Positions 1 to 6,978 of a stretch of DNA of 12,622 nucleotides are shown here, piece by piece. The notes under the pieces are model-generated. The model was not told where the DNA came from. It made no database searches and saw only the letters and a list, made by a program, of their open reading frames with translations. Source of the stretch: Bacillota bacterium. Its GTDB lineage: Bacteria > Bacillota > Clostridia > Acetivibrionales > DSM-1351. How positions within the stretch are numbered: the stretch's first letter is position 1; every line of letters starts with the position of its first letter. The stretch lies in assembly GCA_023390335.1 (NCBI GenBank), contig JAEWCZ010000018.1:1-12622 (forward strand), read 5' to 3'. The translations under genes were made by a program, and so were the position numbers.

Positions 1-55
1 TCAATTCTCTCATAGCCTGTTTCTGTGGTGATTCGTCTCGCGTTCTCTTTGACAT
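1..55 (-). CDS. Transposase, IS256-family-like, N-terminal fragment (runs off the window)
   Basis: Eighteen codons are visible, starting at ATG (53-55) and reading MSKRTRDESPQKQAMREL. The upstream minus-strand sequence TTTGGAGGTTTTATA supplies a good Shine-Dalgarno GGAGG seven bases before the ATG. Transposases of the Mutator/IS256 type use a DDE domain to move their element by cut-and-paste or copy-out, but no catalytic part is in view. The assignment depends mostly on the IS256-like terminal repeat just upstream and on the resemblance of this N-terminus to clostridial members. The rest of the gene lies to the left of the window, so whether it is intact cannot be told. Confidence 0.6.
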   Translation of the reverse strand, partial: MSKRTRDESPQKQAMREL

Positions 56-126
56 TATAAAACCTCCAAACTGTTGTAATCATCTTACATCAGTTTGAAG
101 GTTTACACAATCTTTAGGATACTCCC
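1..126 (-). mobile_element. IS256-family-like insertion sequence, one end only
   Basis: Read on the minus strand, the end starts GGGAGTATCCTAAAGATTG and continues TGTAAACC, the form seen at the ends of IS256-family elements, where a GTGTAAA motif lies about 20 bp in. About 70 bp further in, a transposase-like reading frame starts and runs off the window. I place the outer boundary at 126 or 127 from the shape of the terminal repeat. The other end and any target-site duplication are outside the window. Family assignment rests on recalled end and N-terminus resemblance, not on a search. Confidence 0.65.
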
Positions 127-210
127 GAACTTTCCGTTCTGCTTCTTGGAATATCAATTTATTTACTGTATTGACTTTTTATCATCTTTAAATTTACCCC
201 AGAAATAAAA

Positions 211-236
211 AACCAGCGACACTTTAGACGCTGGTT
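211..236 (-). terminator. Rho-independent terminator, leftward
   Basis: A perfect 8-bp stem (AACCAGCG / CGCTGGTT) with a 10-base loop is followed, on the minus strand, by TTTTATTTCT directly after the stem, which itself ends in TT. It is the second hairpin downstream of the M56 protease gene and probably backs up the one at 366-400. It also insulates the insertion sequence from leftward transcription. Confidence 0.65.
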
Positions 237-365
237 GACGTAAAATATATTAACTACATGAAACGCTAGATTTATACAATATTGTAACTATAATTTATTA
301 AATAAAACAAATTTCTATATTAACTTCAATCAACTTTCAACTATAATAGTAAAAGCATTACCTTT

Positions 366-400
366 AAAAAGCCAGAGGTTACAAGAACCCTTGGCTTTTT
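366..400 (-). terminator. Terminator after the M56 protease gene, probably bidirectional
   Basis: AAAAAGCCA at 366-374 pairs with TGGCTTTTT at 392-400, and GAGGTT/AACCCT extends the stem imperfectly. The hairpin starts 3 bases beyond the TAA of the M56 protease gene (404-406). The stem's own A/T ends supply a T run on both strands, so it could stop transcription either way. Confidence 0.7.
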
Positions 401-403
401 ATT

Positions 404-1642
404 TTATTGACTTTGGCTCGCATACCAAACTCTTACTATATCCCCATTTGATGTTTCAATATCATAAGCAGTTAATTGAATTTCAATATTTTCATCTGCA
501 TACACATATTTTTTTTTCATATCTTCATCCATTTGTAATTTAAAATTCTCAATGTTATAGTTTTTTTCAGTAAGATAAGCCATTAATACGCTTTGAGGAT
601 CTAAGTCTTCCGTATGATGCCCTTGCTCTAATTCACTAATATATTGACTGTTGAATTTTTCTGGCAGGCTTACATCATGATTATTACGCTGAGAAGTTGT
701 AGCAAAGACTACGATGATTCCAATAACTAAAATAATTGCACTCACAATACAAAATGCGGACCCCTTTTTAATACGCATAATCGACACAATCCTTTCTTCA
801 ATAGCGTTTTTACTAAAATTGTTTACAAAAGGCATAAAACGGTTTTTCTTTTCTTCCAGACCAATCAATGTTAGAGCATAGGCCGATTTTATATTTTCTC
901 CGAATGTCCTTACAACAGCTTCATCACAGGACAATTCAATATCCCGGTTTGCTAGTACATACATTAGCCATACAAAAGGATTAAACCAGTGAACACATAA
1001 AGCCGTTGCCATCACCAGCTTAATCAGTGTATCAAATCGCTGGATATGGACAAATTCATGGGTCAGGATATAACATAATTGTGTTTCATCTGTCCAATCT
1101 GTTTGTTTGGGTAAAAGTATAATGGGTCTGAATATTCCATAGGTCAGGGGAGCGGTAATCCTGTCTGATTGCCGTATTTGAACCCTTCGCCACAATGAAT
1201 GTTTTTTTTGCCATCGCATCACAAATTCATTGTCAACTGGAAGAGCCGCCTTATACTCCACCCGGCAACGTAGGTGTGTTACGAGGAAAAACAGAGTGCA
1301 GCCTGTCAAACCAATGAGCCAAATTACCAGTACAGGAGATATATTTTCATACATCAATCCAGTCTGAGATGAAATGGTTTCTGTAATAGGTGTATTAGGG
1401 GATGTAATAGGTATCCCCACTAGTGGTAAATCCGCTTCATTAAATCTGTTTTTCAGCAAATCTAAAACCGAGTATATACTGAACTGTGACGGAATAGCAA
1501 AGGGAATCAATAAACGACACAAAGCTATTCCCCACAAAACTAAAAAGGTCTTTTTTGGTAGCATGTGCAATAATAGCACACGGATAATGACAATAGCCAG
1601 AATAAGAACAGAAGTCGAAAAACTCATTTTTAATAAGAGCAT
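404..1642 (-). CDS. BlaR1/MecR1-like M56-family membrane metalloprotease (short sensor)
   Basis: The 412-aa protein is the likely signal transducer partnered with the BlaI-type repressor encoded just upstream. In BlaR1/MecR1 systems the M56 zinc protease is activated by an outside signal and leads to removal of the repressor. Visible here are N-terminal membrane segments (about 7-25, 32-50 and 103-121), the zinc motif HEFVH at 195-199 with E236 in DIELSCDEAV as likely third ligand, and a last membrane segment at about 297-315. Unlike BlaR1 (about 585-600 aa) there is no penicillin-binding sensor domain. Only a roughly 95-residue tail follows the last helix, so the signal is probably not a beta-lactam bound as in BlaR1. 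The ATG at 1640-1642 follows AAGGAGG (1650-1656), which overlaps the repressor's stop codon, so the two genes are translationally linked. Confidence 0.88.
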   Translation of the reverse strand: MLLLKMSFSTSVLILAIVIIRVLLLHMLPKKTFLVLWGIALCRLLIPFAIPSQFSIYSVLDLLKNRFNEADLPLVGIPITSPNTPITETISSQTGLMYENISPVLVIWLIGLTGCTLFFLVTHLRCRVEYKAALPVDNEFVMRWQKKHSLWRRVQIRQSDRITAPLTYGIFRPIILLPKQTDWTDETQLCYILTHEFVHIQRFDTLIKLVMATALCVHWFNPFVWLMYVLANRDIELSCDEAVVRTFGENIKSAYALTLIGLEEKKNRFMPFVNNFSKNAIEERIVSIMRIKKGSAFCIVSAIILVIGIIVVFATTSQRNNHDVSLPEKFNSQYISELEQGHHTEDLDPQSVLMAYLTEKNYNIENFKLQMDEDMKKKYVYADENIEIQLTAYDIETSNGDIVRVWYASQSQ

Positions 1643-1654
1643 AAACTGTCCTCC

Positions 1655-2014
1655 TTATTCCAGATTGTTGACGAGCCGCTGTAGTCGCTCTATTTCCTCC
1701 GTGGACAGATTTTTGCGTCCTATAATAGAAGCCACAAGCTGATCTGCAGCACCGTCATACATTTTGTTGATGAGTTCCGTTGTTTCAAGTTCTCTTGCTT
1801 GTTCAATTGTGACAAGAGGATGGCACACAAAATTGGGAGCAATCCGCTTAATCGCCCCTTTGTCAATGCATCTTTTGATTAGCGTGTAGGTCGTGGTCTT
1901 ATTCCAACCGACTTGATCTTTTAGGATTTCTGCAATCCGCTTTGCGGTTGTATCTCCATTTTTCCAGAGAACATCCATTATCTTTAATTCTGAATCAAAT
2001 AACTTGATTGGCAT
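1655..2014 (-). CDS. BlaI/MecI/CopY-family transcriptional repressor
   Basis: The 119-aa winged-helix protein has the usual family length (about 120-130). The N-terminal DNA-binding domain is seen as DSELKIMDVLWKNG followed by the recognition-helix region GWNKTTTYTLIKRCIDKG (about 36-53), which is strongly typical. The C-terminal helical part (about 68-119) is the expected dimerisation region. Family members bind a palindromic operator as dimers and are inactivated by proteolysis when the M56 partner is triggered. The start ATG is preceded by AAGGAGC with 8-base spacing. It is the first gene of a two-gene operon with the M56 protease, and its own promoter carries two operator-like repeats, which points to autorepression. 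Its targets beyond its own operon cannot be read from the sequence. Confidence 0.92.
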   Translation of the reverse strand: MPIKLFDSELKIMDVLWKNGDTTAKRIAEILKDQVGWNKTTTYTLIKRCIDKGAIKRIAPNFVCHPLVTIEQARELETTELINKMYDGAADQLVASIIGRKNLSTEEIERLQRLVNNLE

Positions 2015-2039
2015 GATAAGCTCCTTTGCAAGAAAATTT

Positions 2040-2082
2040 TACTCCAGTAGAACAACTATGTTTCCATATTAATCCAGTAGAA
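2040..2082 (-). promoter_or_regulatory. Two operator-like repeats for the BlaI-type repressor
   Basis: On the minus strand the sequence TTCTACTGGA occurs twice, 30 bp apart. The downstream copy contains the dyad TACT-GG-AGTA (2040-2049). The upstream copy, TACT-GG-ATTA (2070-2079), lies between the -35 and -10 of the operon promoter. BlaI/MecI operators are short dyads of this type (TACA/TGTA in the best-known cases). Assignment as the binding site is inference from position and symmetry. Confidence 0.55.
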
Positions 2083-2094
2083 TCGATTTGTCAA
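2066..2094 (-). promoter_or_regulatory. Promoter of the repressor-protease operon
   Basis: On the minus strand, a perfect -35 TTGACA (2089-2094) is separated by 17 bases from TAATAT (2066-2071). This is near the sigma-A consensus and about 50 bp before the repressor start codon. One operator-like repeat lies in the spacer. Confidence 0.8.
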
Positions 2095-2324
2095 TAGAAT
2101 TTCAAAAAATTGAATGACTAATATCGCTTACGTTTAGTCCGCTGACTGCACAACATTTTTAAAATTATTATTATAGGTGTGTATTATATTCAATTAATCA
2201 GTGCTAAAAATCTCAAACTAATTTACTAAATTTTTCAAAGGCTTGTCCCTATTTAAGTATTTTAATACATATTATAAATAGAAAGAAACTTAAAAGTGCT
2301 ATTACCCAATTGGAGGTGATTCCG

Positions 2325-2375
2325 ATGGTTTACTGTTTTAGGCATATGCTTGTTGAATATCTGCATATTGTCTAG
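2325..2375 (+). CDS. Possible 16-aa leader peptide
   Basis: A perfect Shine-Dalgarno GGAGGTGAT (2312-2320) stands 4 bases before ATG, followed by 16 codons (MVYCFRHMLVEYLHIV) and TAG. It lies 53 bp upstream of the secreted-protein gene and on the same strand. The ribosome-binding site is better than that of most real genes here, which is the main reason to list it. The peptide has no signal sequence or bacteriocin-like leader and I recognise no family. It could be a regulatory leader whose translation affects the downstream gene, a small signalling peptide, or chance. Confidence 0.35.
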   Translation: MVYCFRHMLVEYLHIV

Positions 2376-2428
2376 TTGAATTTAAATGTTATTCACAAAA
2401 AATAGTTTTCTTTACAAGGAGGTTAATC

Positions 2429-3325
2429 ATGAAAAAGATTTTTGCAGTATTTTTATCTGTTGTTATGTTAATTTCAAGTTCGAGTATTTCAGCGTTTGGT
2501 GCTAATAGTGAAACAGTGAAAACAAACCCTCTTGATACCGGAAAGGAAATTCTATACTATCTATACTGGACAGTTGATGAAAAGTTAGAAAGTGACCTTC
2601 AAGATTTGCAGAAAAAACTAGAACTTTCTGATGAGCAAATGAGTACATTAAAGGAATTGGGGTTAACAGAGCATCAAAACAATACTAATCTTACCTCAGC
2701 TTATTCAAGTAACAATCGTTCGAGTATTCAATCATTCAATACCACTATTGAGAATACAACTATTGAAAGAAACGAGACAATTAATTCAATTTTGAACGAT
2801 AAGTATTCTGATTTCCGTAACTGGATTGCATCGTGGTGGGAAGATGAACGTGAATATCGTATGAATATAATAAAGCCTATGGCAAGTGTTAACTATATTC
2901 AGGTGTGGGCAACACAATATGTGCCAACCACATCAGGAGCAGCTGAGGTTGCTCTCCCTGATAAGTATGTCAAATGGGCAAATCTGGGTTGGGGTGGTAA
3001 TTATAATAATCCTCCCTACGTCGTAAATGTACAAAGCAGTACCCATTCTTCCTCTTTGGTTGGTATAAGAGTTGATGAAGTTGGACCATGGAATGAAAAT
3101 GATAATTACTGGGATAATACTCGTCGAAAATTTACAGATCTAAAATTAGGTGTACCTGAAGCACAGGTTGCCTATTATGAAGATTATAATAATGGCAAAG
3201 ATGAATTTGGAAGAACTGTACTTAATCCAGCGGGAATTGATTTGTCCACAAAGGCTGCGAAGGATTTAGGTTTTGGGAGTTATGAGAGCGGTTGGGTTGT
3301 AGTAACTTATACGGATCTGCCTTAA
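2429..3325 (+). CDS. Secreted protein with RlpA-like (putative double-psi beta-barrel) C-terminal domain
   Basis: The 298-aa protein starts at ATG after AAGGAGG with 6-base spacing. Residues 1 to about 25 form a Sec signal peptide (MKK, hydrophobic core, SISAFGA), with cleavage likely near A22 or A25. The region of about 30-150 is Asn/Ser/Thr-rich, partly helical, and of unknown role. The region of about 155-298 contains VGPWNENDNYW, then PEAQVAYY, GKDEFGRTVLNPAGIDL and a GWVVVTY ending. This motif order recalls secreted Firmicute domains related to RlpA/expansin-type double-psi barrels, which act on or bind cell wall. The fold call is from memory of the motif. No transmembrane anchor or sortase signal follows, so it should be released. 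The gene diverges from the repressor-protease operon, and a wall-active product would suit a wall-stress circuit, but no copy of the operator repeat is seen in front of it. Confidence 0.6.
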   Translation: MKKIFAVFLSVVMLISSSSISAFGANSETVKTNPLDTGKEILYYLYWTVDEKLESDLQDLQKKLELSDEQMSTLKELGLTEHQNNTNLTSAYSSNNRSSIQSFNTTIENTTIERNETINSILNDKYSDFRNWIASWWEDEREYRMNIIKPMASVNYIQVWATQYVPTTSGAAEVALPDKYVKWANLGWGGNYNNPPYVVNVQSSTHSSSLVGIRVDEVGPWNENDNYWDNTRRKFTDLKLGVPEAQVAYYEDYNNGKDEFGRTVLNPAGIDLSTKAAKDLGFGSYESGWVVVTYTDLP

Positions 3326-3361
3326 TTAATGTATAACTGAACTTATCAGCCGTATATATAA

Positions 3362-3408
3362 GAGGGTATGCTCTATCACTAAAAATAAAGTGATAGAGCG
3401 ATACCCTC
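3362..3408 (+). terminator. Strong hairpin after the secreted-protein gene
   Basis: A 19-bp stem (3362-3380 with 3389-3408, one bulged C) encloses an 8-base loop AAAAATAA, 36 bp after the stop codon. It lacks a T run on either side, so it may act as an mRNA-stabilising 3' hairpin or a weak terminator. Confidence 0.5.
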
Positions 3409-3703
3409 GTCCTATGTAGAATAAATAGGAAACAGCACATACGTAAATTTCACATATGTCTTTCTGACGCTCATATGTATCTCTATATGAAGTTACTCCC
3501 TTTCATCTAGTAAAGCAGCAAAAAATGCAACTAACGCTCAAAACAAAGCCAAACTCTCTGCGCTCTAAACATTGTTTTTCCTAGCTAAGTTTCTTGCTAC
3601 TTAAGTGTCATAAAACCTCAGAGGGCAAAACTCCTCCCTGATGGTTCTCTGCATATCCACAATTTGGTTTCATGTGTTTGCCGTGCTTTGTAGTTAATCT
3701 ATC
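3409..3703. other. Gene-free stretch, possibly a CRISPR leader region
   Basis: No credible coding frame or RNA gene is visible. The longest start-to-stop runs with an ATG are a dozen codons and lack ribosome-binding sites. It ends at the promoter and single CRISPR-type repeat at 3704-3766, so part of it may be an old leader. I see no further repeat copies in it. Confidence 0.35.
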
Positions 3704-3731
3704 TTGAACCTTGTTATACTTATGTTATAAT
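3704..3731 (+). promoter_or_regulatory. Promoter directly in front of the CRISPR-type repeat
   Basis: TTGAAC (3704-3709), a 16-base spacer and TATAAT (3726-3731) make a good sigma-A promoter. Seven bases beyond the -10 puts the predicted start at G3738, the first base of the repeat-like sequence. No protein-coding frame follows on this strand, so the product would be a short RNA running toward the 3' end of cas3. Confidence 0.6.
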
Positions 3732-3737
3732 GATTAG

Positions 3738-3766
3738 GTCGTAAACTAAATCGCGTGGATTGAAAT
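3738..3766 (+). CRISPR. Single degenerate type I-C CRISPR repeat
   Basis: The 29-base unit begins GTCG and ends GCGTGGATTGAAAT. That end matches the constant 3' part of type I-C repeats, which yields the crRNA 5' handle. The ordinary 32-base repeat has a GC-rich palindrome in the middle. Here this is replaced by an A/T-rich TAAACTAAATC, 3 bases shorter, so the usual Cas5-recognised stem is absent. Instead AAACTAAA (3743-3750) can pair with TTTAGTTT (3770-3777), leaving the conserved GTGGATTGAAAT in a 19-base loop. No second repeat is found in the window. It lies about 50 bp beyond the 3' end of a type I-C-like cas3, on the opposite strand, which makes chance resemblance unlikely. Confidence 0.6.
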
Positions 3767-3804
3767 ATGTTTAGTTTTATTATAAACACTCCCACCAGAA
3801 CATG

Positions 3805-3831
3805 TAGGAGTATTTTAGTAAAATACTCCTA
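3805..3831 (-). terminator. Palindrome at the 3' end of cas3
   Basis: A perfect 27-base palindrome (13-base arms around one G) spans the last codons and TAA of cas3. As RNA it gives a stem of about 12 bp. No T run follows, so its role as terminator is uncertain; it would also end any transcript coming from the repeat side. Confidence 0.4.
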
Positions 3832-6022
3832 TCCCCATCTTAAAATCAATATCTATTCCCGTTTGTTCACTATAATCTTTCACACTTCTAAGCACAGCCA
3901 TATCATCTGCAACCATTTTAAGCTTTCCGGCACCATTTAGAGCTTCAAATTCATTTTTAAAAATATTGACCGTATAAGGCTGTAACGAGCGCAATACTCC
4001 TCGTAAATCGTCAATATAGTCAATCTTTTCAATCAACTTTTTTGTATTCTCATCATAAGGTATAATAACTGCATATGTATTTTCATTGATTAATTTAAAA
4101 TCATCCGATATTTTTTTGAAATTATAATTAAAGATATTCCTACTATCTGGCTTACCTGTAGGAACACCAGCTTCAAGCCGCCGCATAATTCCTTTTCTAT
4201 CAAGGCCTTCACTTCCTTTACCAAAATATAGCAAGTTAAAATAGGCTTTGATTGCATCCGGTGATATAATATCTTCGTAATTTTTTATAATTTCCTTGGT
4301 CACTTCAATTGGTAATGCCATAGAAGACGGCATATGCTTGTAAAATTCCTCTTCCGGCTTAAAAATATATACTTTTCCCAATATTTCATGCCCAAATTCA
4401 TCAACTAACTTTCCTTCTCTATTACATCTGCCAGCTGATTGAATTATTGAATCCAATCCACACATTGCACGATATACTACCGGAAAATCAACATCAACAC
4501 CCGCTTCAATAAGCTTTGTTGAAATGACTCTGCATGGTTGCCTTTTTTTCAACCGCTCACGAATTTCCTGTATTATTTTTAGTCTATGTACCGGGCACAT
4601 AAGTGTTGAAAGATGGTAATTTCCTTCTCCTGTTAATAATGAATATATCCTCTTTGCATGCTTTCTTGTATTAACTATCGTAAGACACTGCTTCTGAGAC
4701 ATCATATACTCTACCAGTATTTCTGAATTTACTTCTTCCAGACTTTCTATCCTAGTTCTGGTAAATGCCCCAAATATATCCTTTGCTGAATCCTCACAAA
4801 TTTCCATTATTTGATTAGGGAAGGGGAAAAATTCTTCTAATGCAGGTTGCGTCGCACTGCATAATACAGCAGTGCACCGGTAGTTATATACAAGCTCCGA
4901 AATTGCTGCTATACAGGGCTTCAAAAATTCTACAGGAAACATCTGTACCTCATCAAATATAATTATACTATTTGCAATATTATGTAGCTTTCTGTTTCTG
5001 GATGATTTGTTAGAAAACATTGATTCAAAGAATTGAACATTTGTTGTGACAATAATCGGCATATCCCAATTTTCTGAAGCAAGATACTTTCGCTTTTCAC
5101 CGGAATCTTCCTCATATTTGAAATCATAATTGGAATGATGCTCAAGAACATTCTCCTCACCAAAAATATCTGTAAATACCCTGGCGTTTTGCTCTATTAT
5201 ACTGGTATAAGGAATAACATAGATAATTCGTCTAAGACTATTTGCAATTATATGATTTATTGCAAATGCCATGGATGAGAGTGTTTTTCCTCCTCCTGTT
5301 GGAACTGTTAATTTATATACTCCTCTTCCCAGACTTGCCTTCAAGATACATTTTTTTAAAATATCCGCACGCTTCTTATTCACTATATCCTCAGAAACAG
5401 GAAAACTATTTAATCTGGCATCCAGAAGCTTCTTCATGAGATTAAAATCACAGACCTTTGAAATTCTTTCTATACCACCGTTCATAAATGTTTCGGTATC
5501 TAGAAAATCACCGTCTGTTAAGCACGAATAAATCATATGTGTAAAGAAGGCAAAAGTAAAGCCCCCCGTCCTACTCAACTTTTTGATCCCTTGGGGCGAA
5601 AATTTGATTTTTGATACATCTATCTCTTTTTTATATTCTTCATAATCAGGAATTTTATATTCCTTCGATAAACGGCCATATAAGGTCCCTTCTCCTCCAG
5701 AATCTGCCAGAGTACCGCAGTCTGGCAGTCCGCTATGATGCCCTGCAATACAGTAAGCTGCTAATTTTCCAAACAAAGGTTTATTATATGCTACTCTTGC
5801 CCCTGCAGTTGAATGATCGCATTTTTTTCCTTTTCCACTGATACGAAGTTGAAAATTCTTAGAATATTTCCCGATATCATGCAGCATACCACATTCTGCA
5901 GCAAAATCTCCGTTAAAAAATTCATTTCCAAACTCCCTGCAGAGTTTCCCAGTGCCCTTAAGATGCTCGTTAAGCAACTGCTCCACACTCTCATCCGAGT
6001 CCCATTTATGTGCAATATACAT
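3815..6022 (-). CDS. cas3: CRISPR-associated helicase/nuclease Cas3, type I-C-like
   Basis: The 735-aa protein has the size expected of type I-C Cas3. In interference, Cas3 is recruited by Cascade bound to target DNA, nicks the displaced strand and degrades it while unwinding with ATP. The N-terminal HD nuclease domain (about 1-205) shows H20, the H48-D49 pair in MLHDIGK, H70, H95-H96 and D170. The helicase part shows Walker A PTGGGKT (241-247), DEVQ (357-360), SAT (389-391), and motif VI QSAGRCNREG (528-537), so all key residues are present. The ATG follows a GGGGGAG site. Type I-C operons usually run cas3-cas5-cas8c-cas7-cas4-cas1-cas2, yet nothing downstream is a cas gene: the next features are the 3' palindrome and the single repeat. 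The gene is therefore an orphan here. It could serve effector genes elsewhere in the genome or be a young remnant. Confidence 0.95.
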   Translation of the reverse strand: MYIAHKWDSDESVEQLLNEHLKGTGKLCREFGNEFFNGDFAAECGMLHDIGKYSKNFQLRISGKGKKCDHSTAGARVAYNKPLFGKLAAYCIAGHHSGLPDCGTLADSGGEGTLYGRLSKEYKIPDYEEYKKEIDVSKIKFSPQGIKKLSRTGGFTFAFFTHMIYSCLTDGDFLDTETFMNGGIERISKVCDFNLMKKLLDARLNSFPVSEDIVNKKRADILKKCILKASLGRGVYKLTVPTGGGKTLSSMAFAINHIIANSLRRIIYVIPYTSIIEQNARVFTDIFGEENVLEHHSNYDFKYEEDSGEKRKYLASENWDMPIIVTTNVQFFESMFSNKSSRNRKLHNIANSIIIFDEVQMFPVEFLKPCIAAISELVYNYRCTAVLCSATQPALEEFFPFPNQIMEICEDSAKDIFGAFTRTRIESLEEVNSEILVEYMMSQKQCLTIVNTRKHAKRIYSLLTGEGNYHLSTLMCPVHRLKIIQEIRERLKKRQPCRVISTKLIEAGVDVDFPVVYRAMCGLDSIIQSAGRCNREGKLVDEFGHEILGKVYIFKPEEEFYKHMPSSMALPIEVTKEIIKNYEDIISPDAIKAYFNLLYFGKGSEGLDRKGIMRRLEAGVPTGKPDSRNIFNYNFKKISDDFKLINENTYAVIIPYDENTKKLIEKIDYIDDLRGVLRSLQPYTVNIFKNEFEALNGAGKLKMVADDMAVLRSVKDYSEQTGIDIDFKMGIGVFY

Positions 6023-6141
6023 AATCTCCCCCTGCTACTATGATTCGGCTTTTAATTCTTTAAAACATAGCACCTGTTATACATACAACGTATCTGAACT
6101 ACCTTTTATACCATCATTCTACCACATACACTATTGAACGA

Positions 6142-6978
6142 CTATATTTTCTTTGCCACATTCTTCTCAATCAATTCCTTCAGATTATCCTCAATATACC
6201 TGTAGGTCCGCTCAAGAAATTCTTCGATTGTACCCCTTTCCTTATAATAGCTTTGTATGCACTCCTGAGGTGTCCTCCCCTGTATCAAAACTGTATAGAA
6301 CTGTTCATATGCCTTCTGAGGATATGGAACGATTTCCTGCAGCGCCTTTGTATTCAGAGTCGGGTCAACAATCATCTCTTCCAAAAACCATAAAGGTTCC
6401 GGGTGCTCCGGTTCCCTGGCCTTCGCATAACCATGCATGGACTTCCATTTTTCAAACAGCACAAAATGATTGATTTCATGCATTGCAGCTTTGTAAATAT
6501 ATTCTTCCTTCGTCAGATAATGAATCCAGTATTCCTTTGTGAATACCTTTCTGGGAAAGAAACTATACAGTCCCAGATAGCAGGTTATGTCACCGTATTC
6601 CTTTTTCCATGACAGGCTAAATTCCTGAAACAGAACCGGCAATGCAGGCGCAATCACCCTATTAAGCTTATCCTGTATCTCAGCAGTCTTTTCTAACATA
6701 ACCTCCTTTTCCTTTTTGTACTTGAGTTCAAACACATCTCTGACTATATCTCGTACCTCTTCCTTCATTAAATCAGAACTAATTCTGCCGGCCAACTCAG
6801 GAAATGCACGAAATATTCTATCCTGAAATGGCAGACTATTATTTTATTTAAGAAAATCCGGATTAAGACTATTTGCCACAAAATTAATATTGAATTCTAA
6901 ATCCGAAACCTTTACGTAAATTTCCGGTATCCGTTCTGTCACATTTCTCACCTTCTTAAAATGATAATCTTCTTTCAT
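6142..6978 (-). pseudogene. Putative zinc metallopeptidase (HEINH motif), broken by an in-frame stop
   Basis: An open frame from ATG (6976-6978) encodes 44 residues (MKEDYHFKKV... ending PDFLK), then TAA at 6844-6846. The same frame continues, coding-like, as NNSLPFQDRIFRAFPELAGR and 200 further residues to the stop at 6142. The downstream part alone would have to start at a TTG (6793-6795) with no ribosome-binding site, so I read the whole as one gene of about 278 codons with a nonsense change, or as a sequencing error. The intact part carries HEINH (residues 106-110 counted from that TTG) and WFLEEM some 26 residues later, the HExxH...E pattern of gluzincin-type zinc peptidases. There are no membrane segments or signal peptide. 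I do not recognise the family. It is followed 119 bp later by cas3 on the same strand. Confidence 0.6.

Noticed and set aside
128..210. A minus-strand frame reading across the insertion-sequence end (IFQEAERKVREYP)
   Set aside because: It crosses the terminal repeat, has no start signal and stops shortly on both sides.
1374..1742. A 122-codon open frame on the plus strand
   Set aside because: Antisense to the protease and repressor genes, both of which are clear family members.
3222..3440. A 72-codon minus-strand frame under the secreted-protein gene's 3' end
   Set aside because: It overlaps a well-supported gene and runs through the 3362-3408 hairpin.
3669..3682. TTC followed by ATGTGTTTG as a possible target for the RNA from the single repeat (TTC is the type I-C PAM)
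   Set aside because: Only the first four bases after the PAM match the sequence following the repeat, which is expected by chance.
6142..6795. The 217-codon HEINH frame as a complete gene starting at TTG
   Set aside because: No ribosome-binding site precedes the TTG and coding-like sequence continues upstream in frame to a lone TAA, so a broken longer gene fits better.
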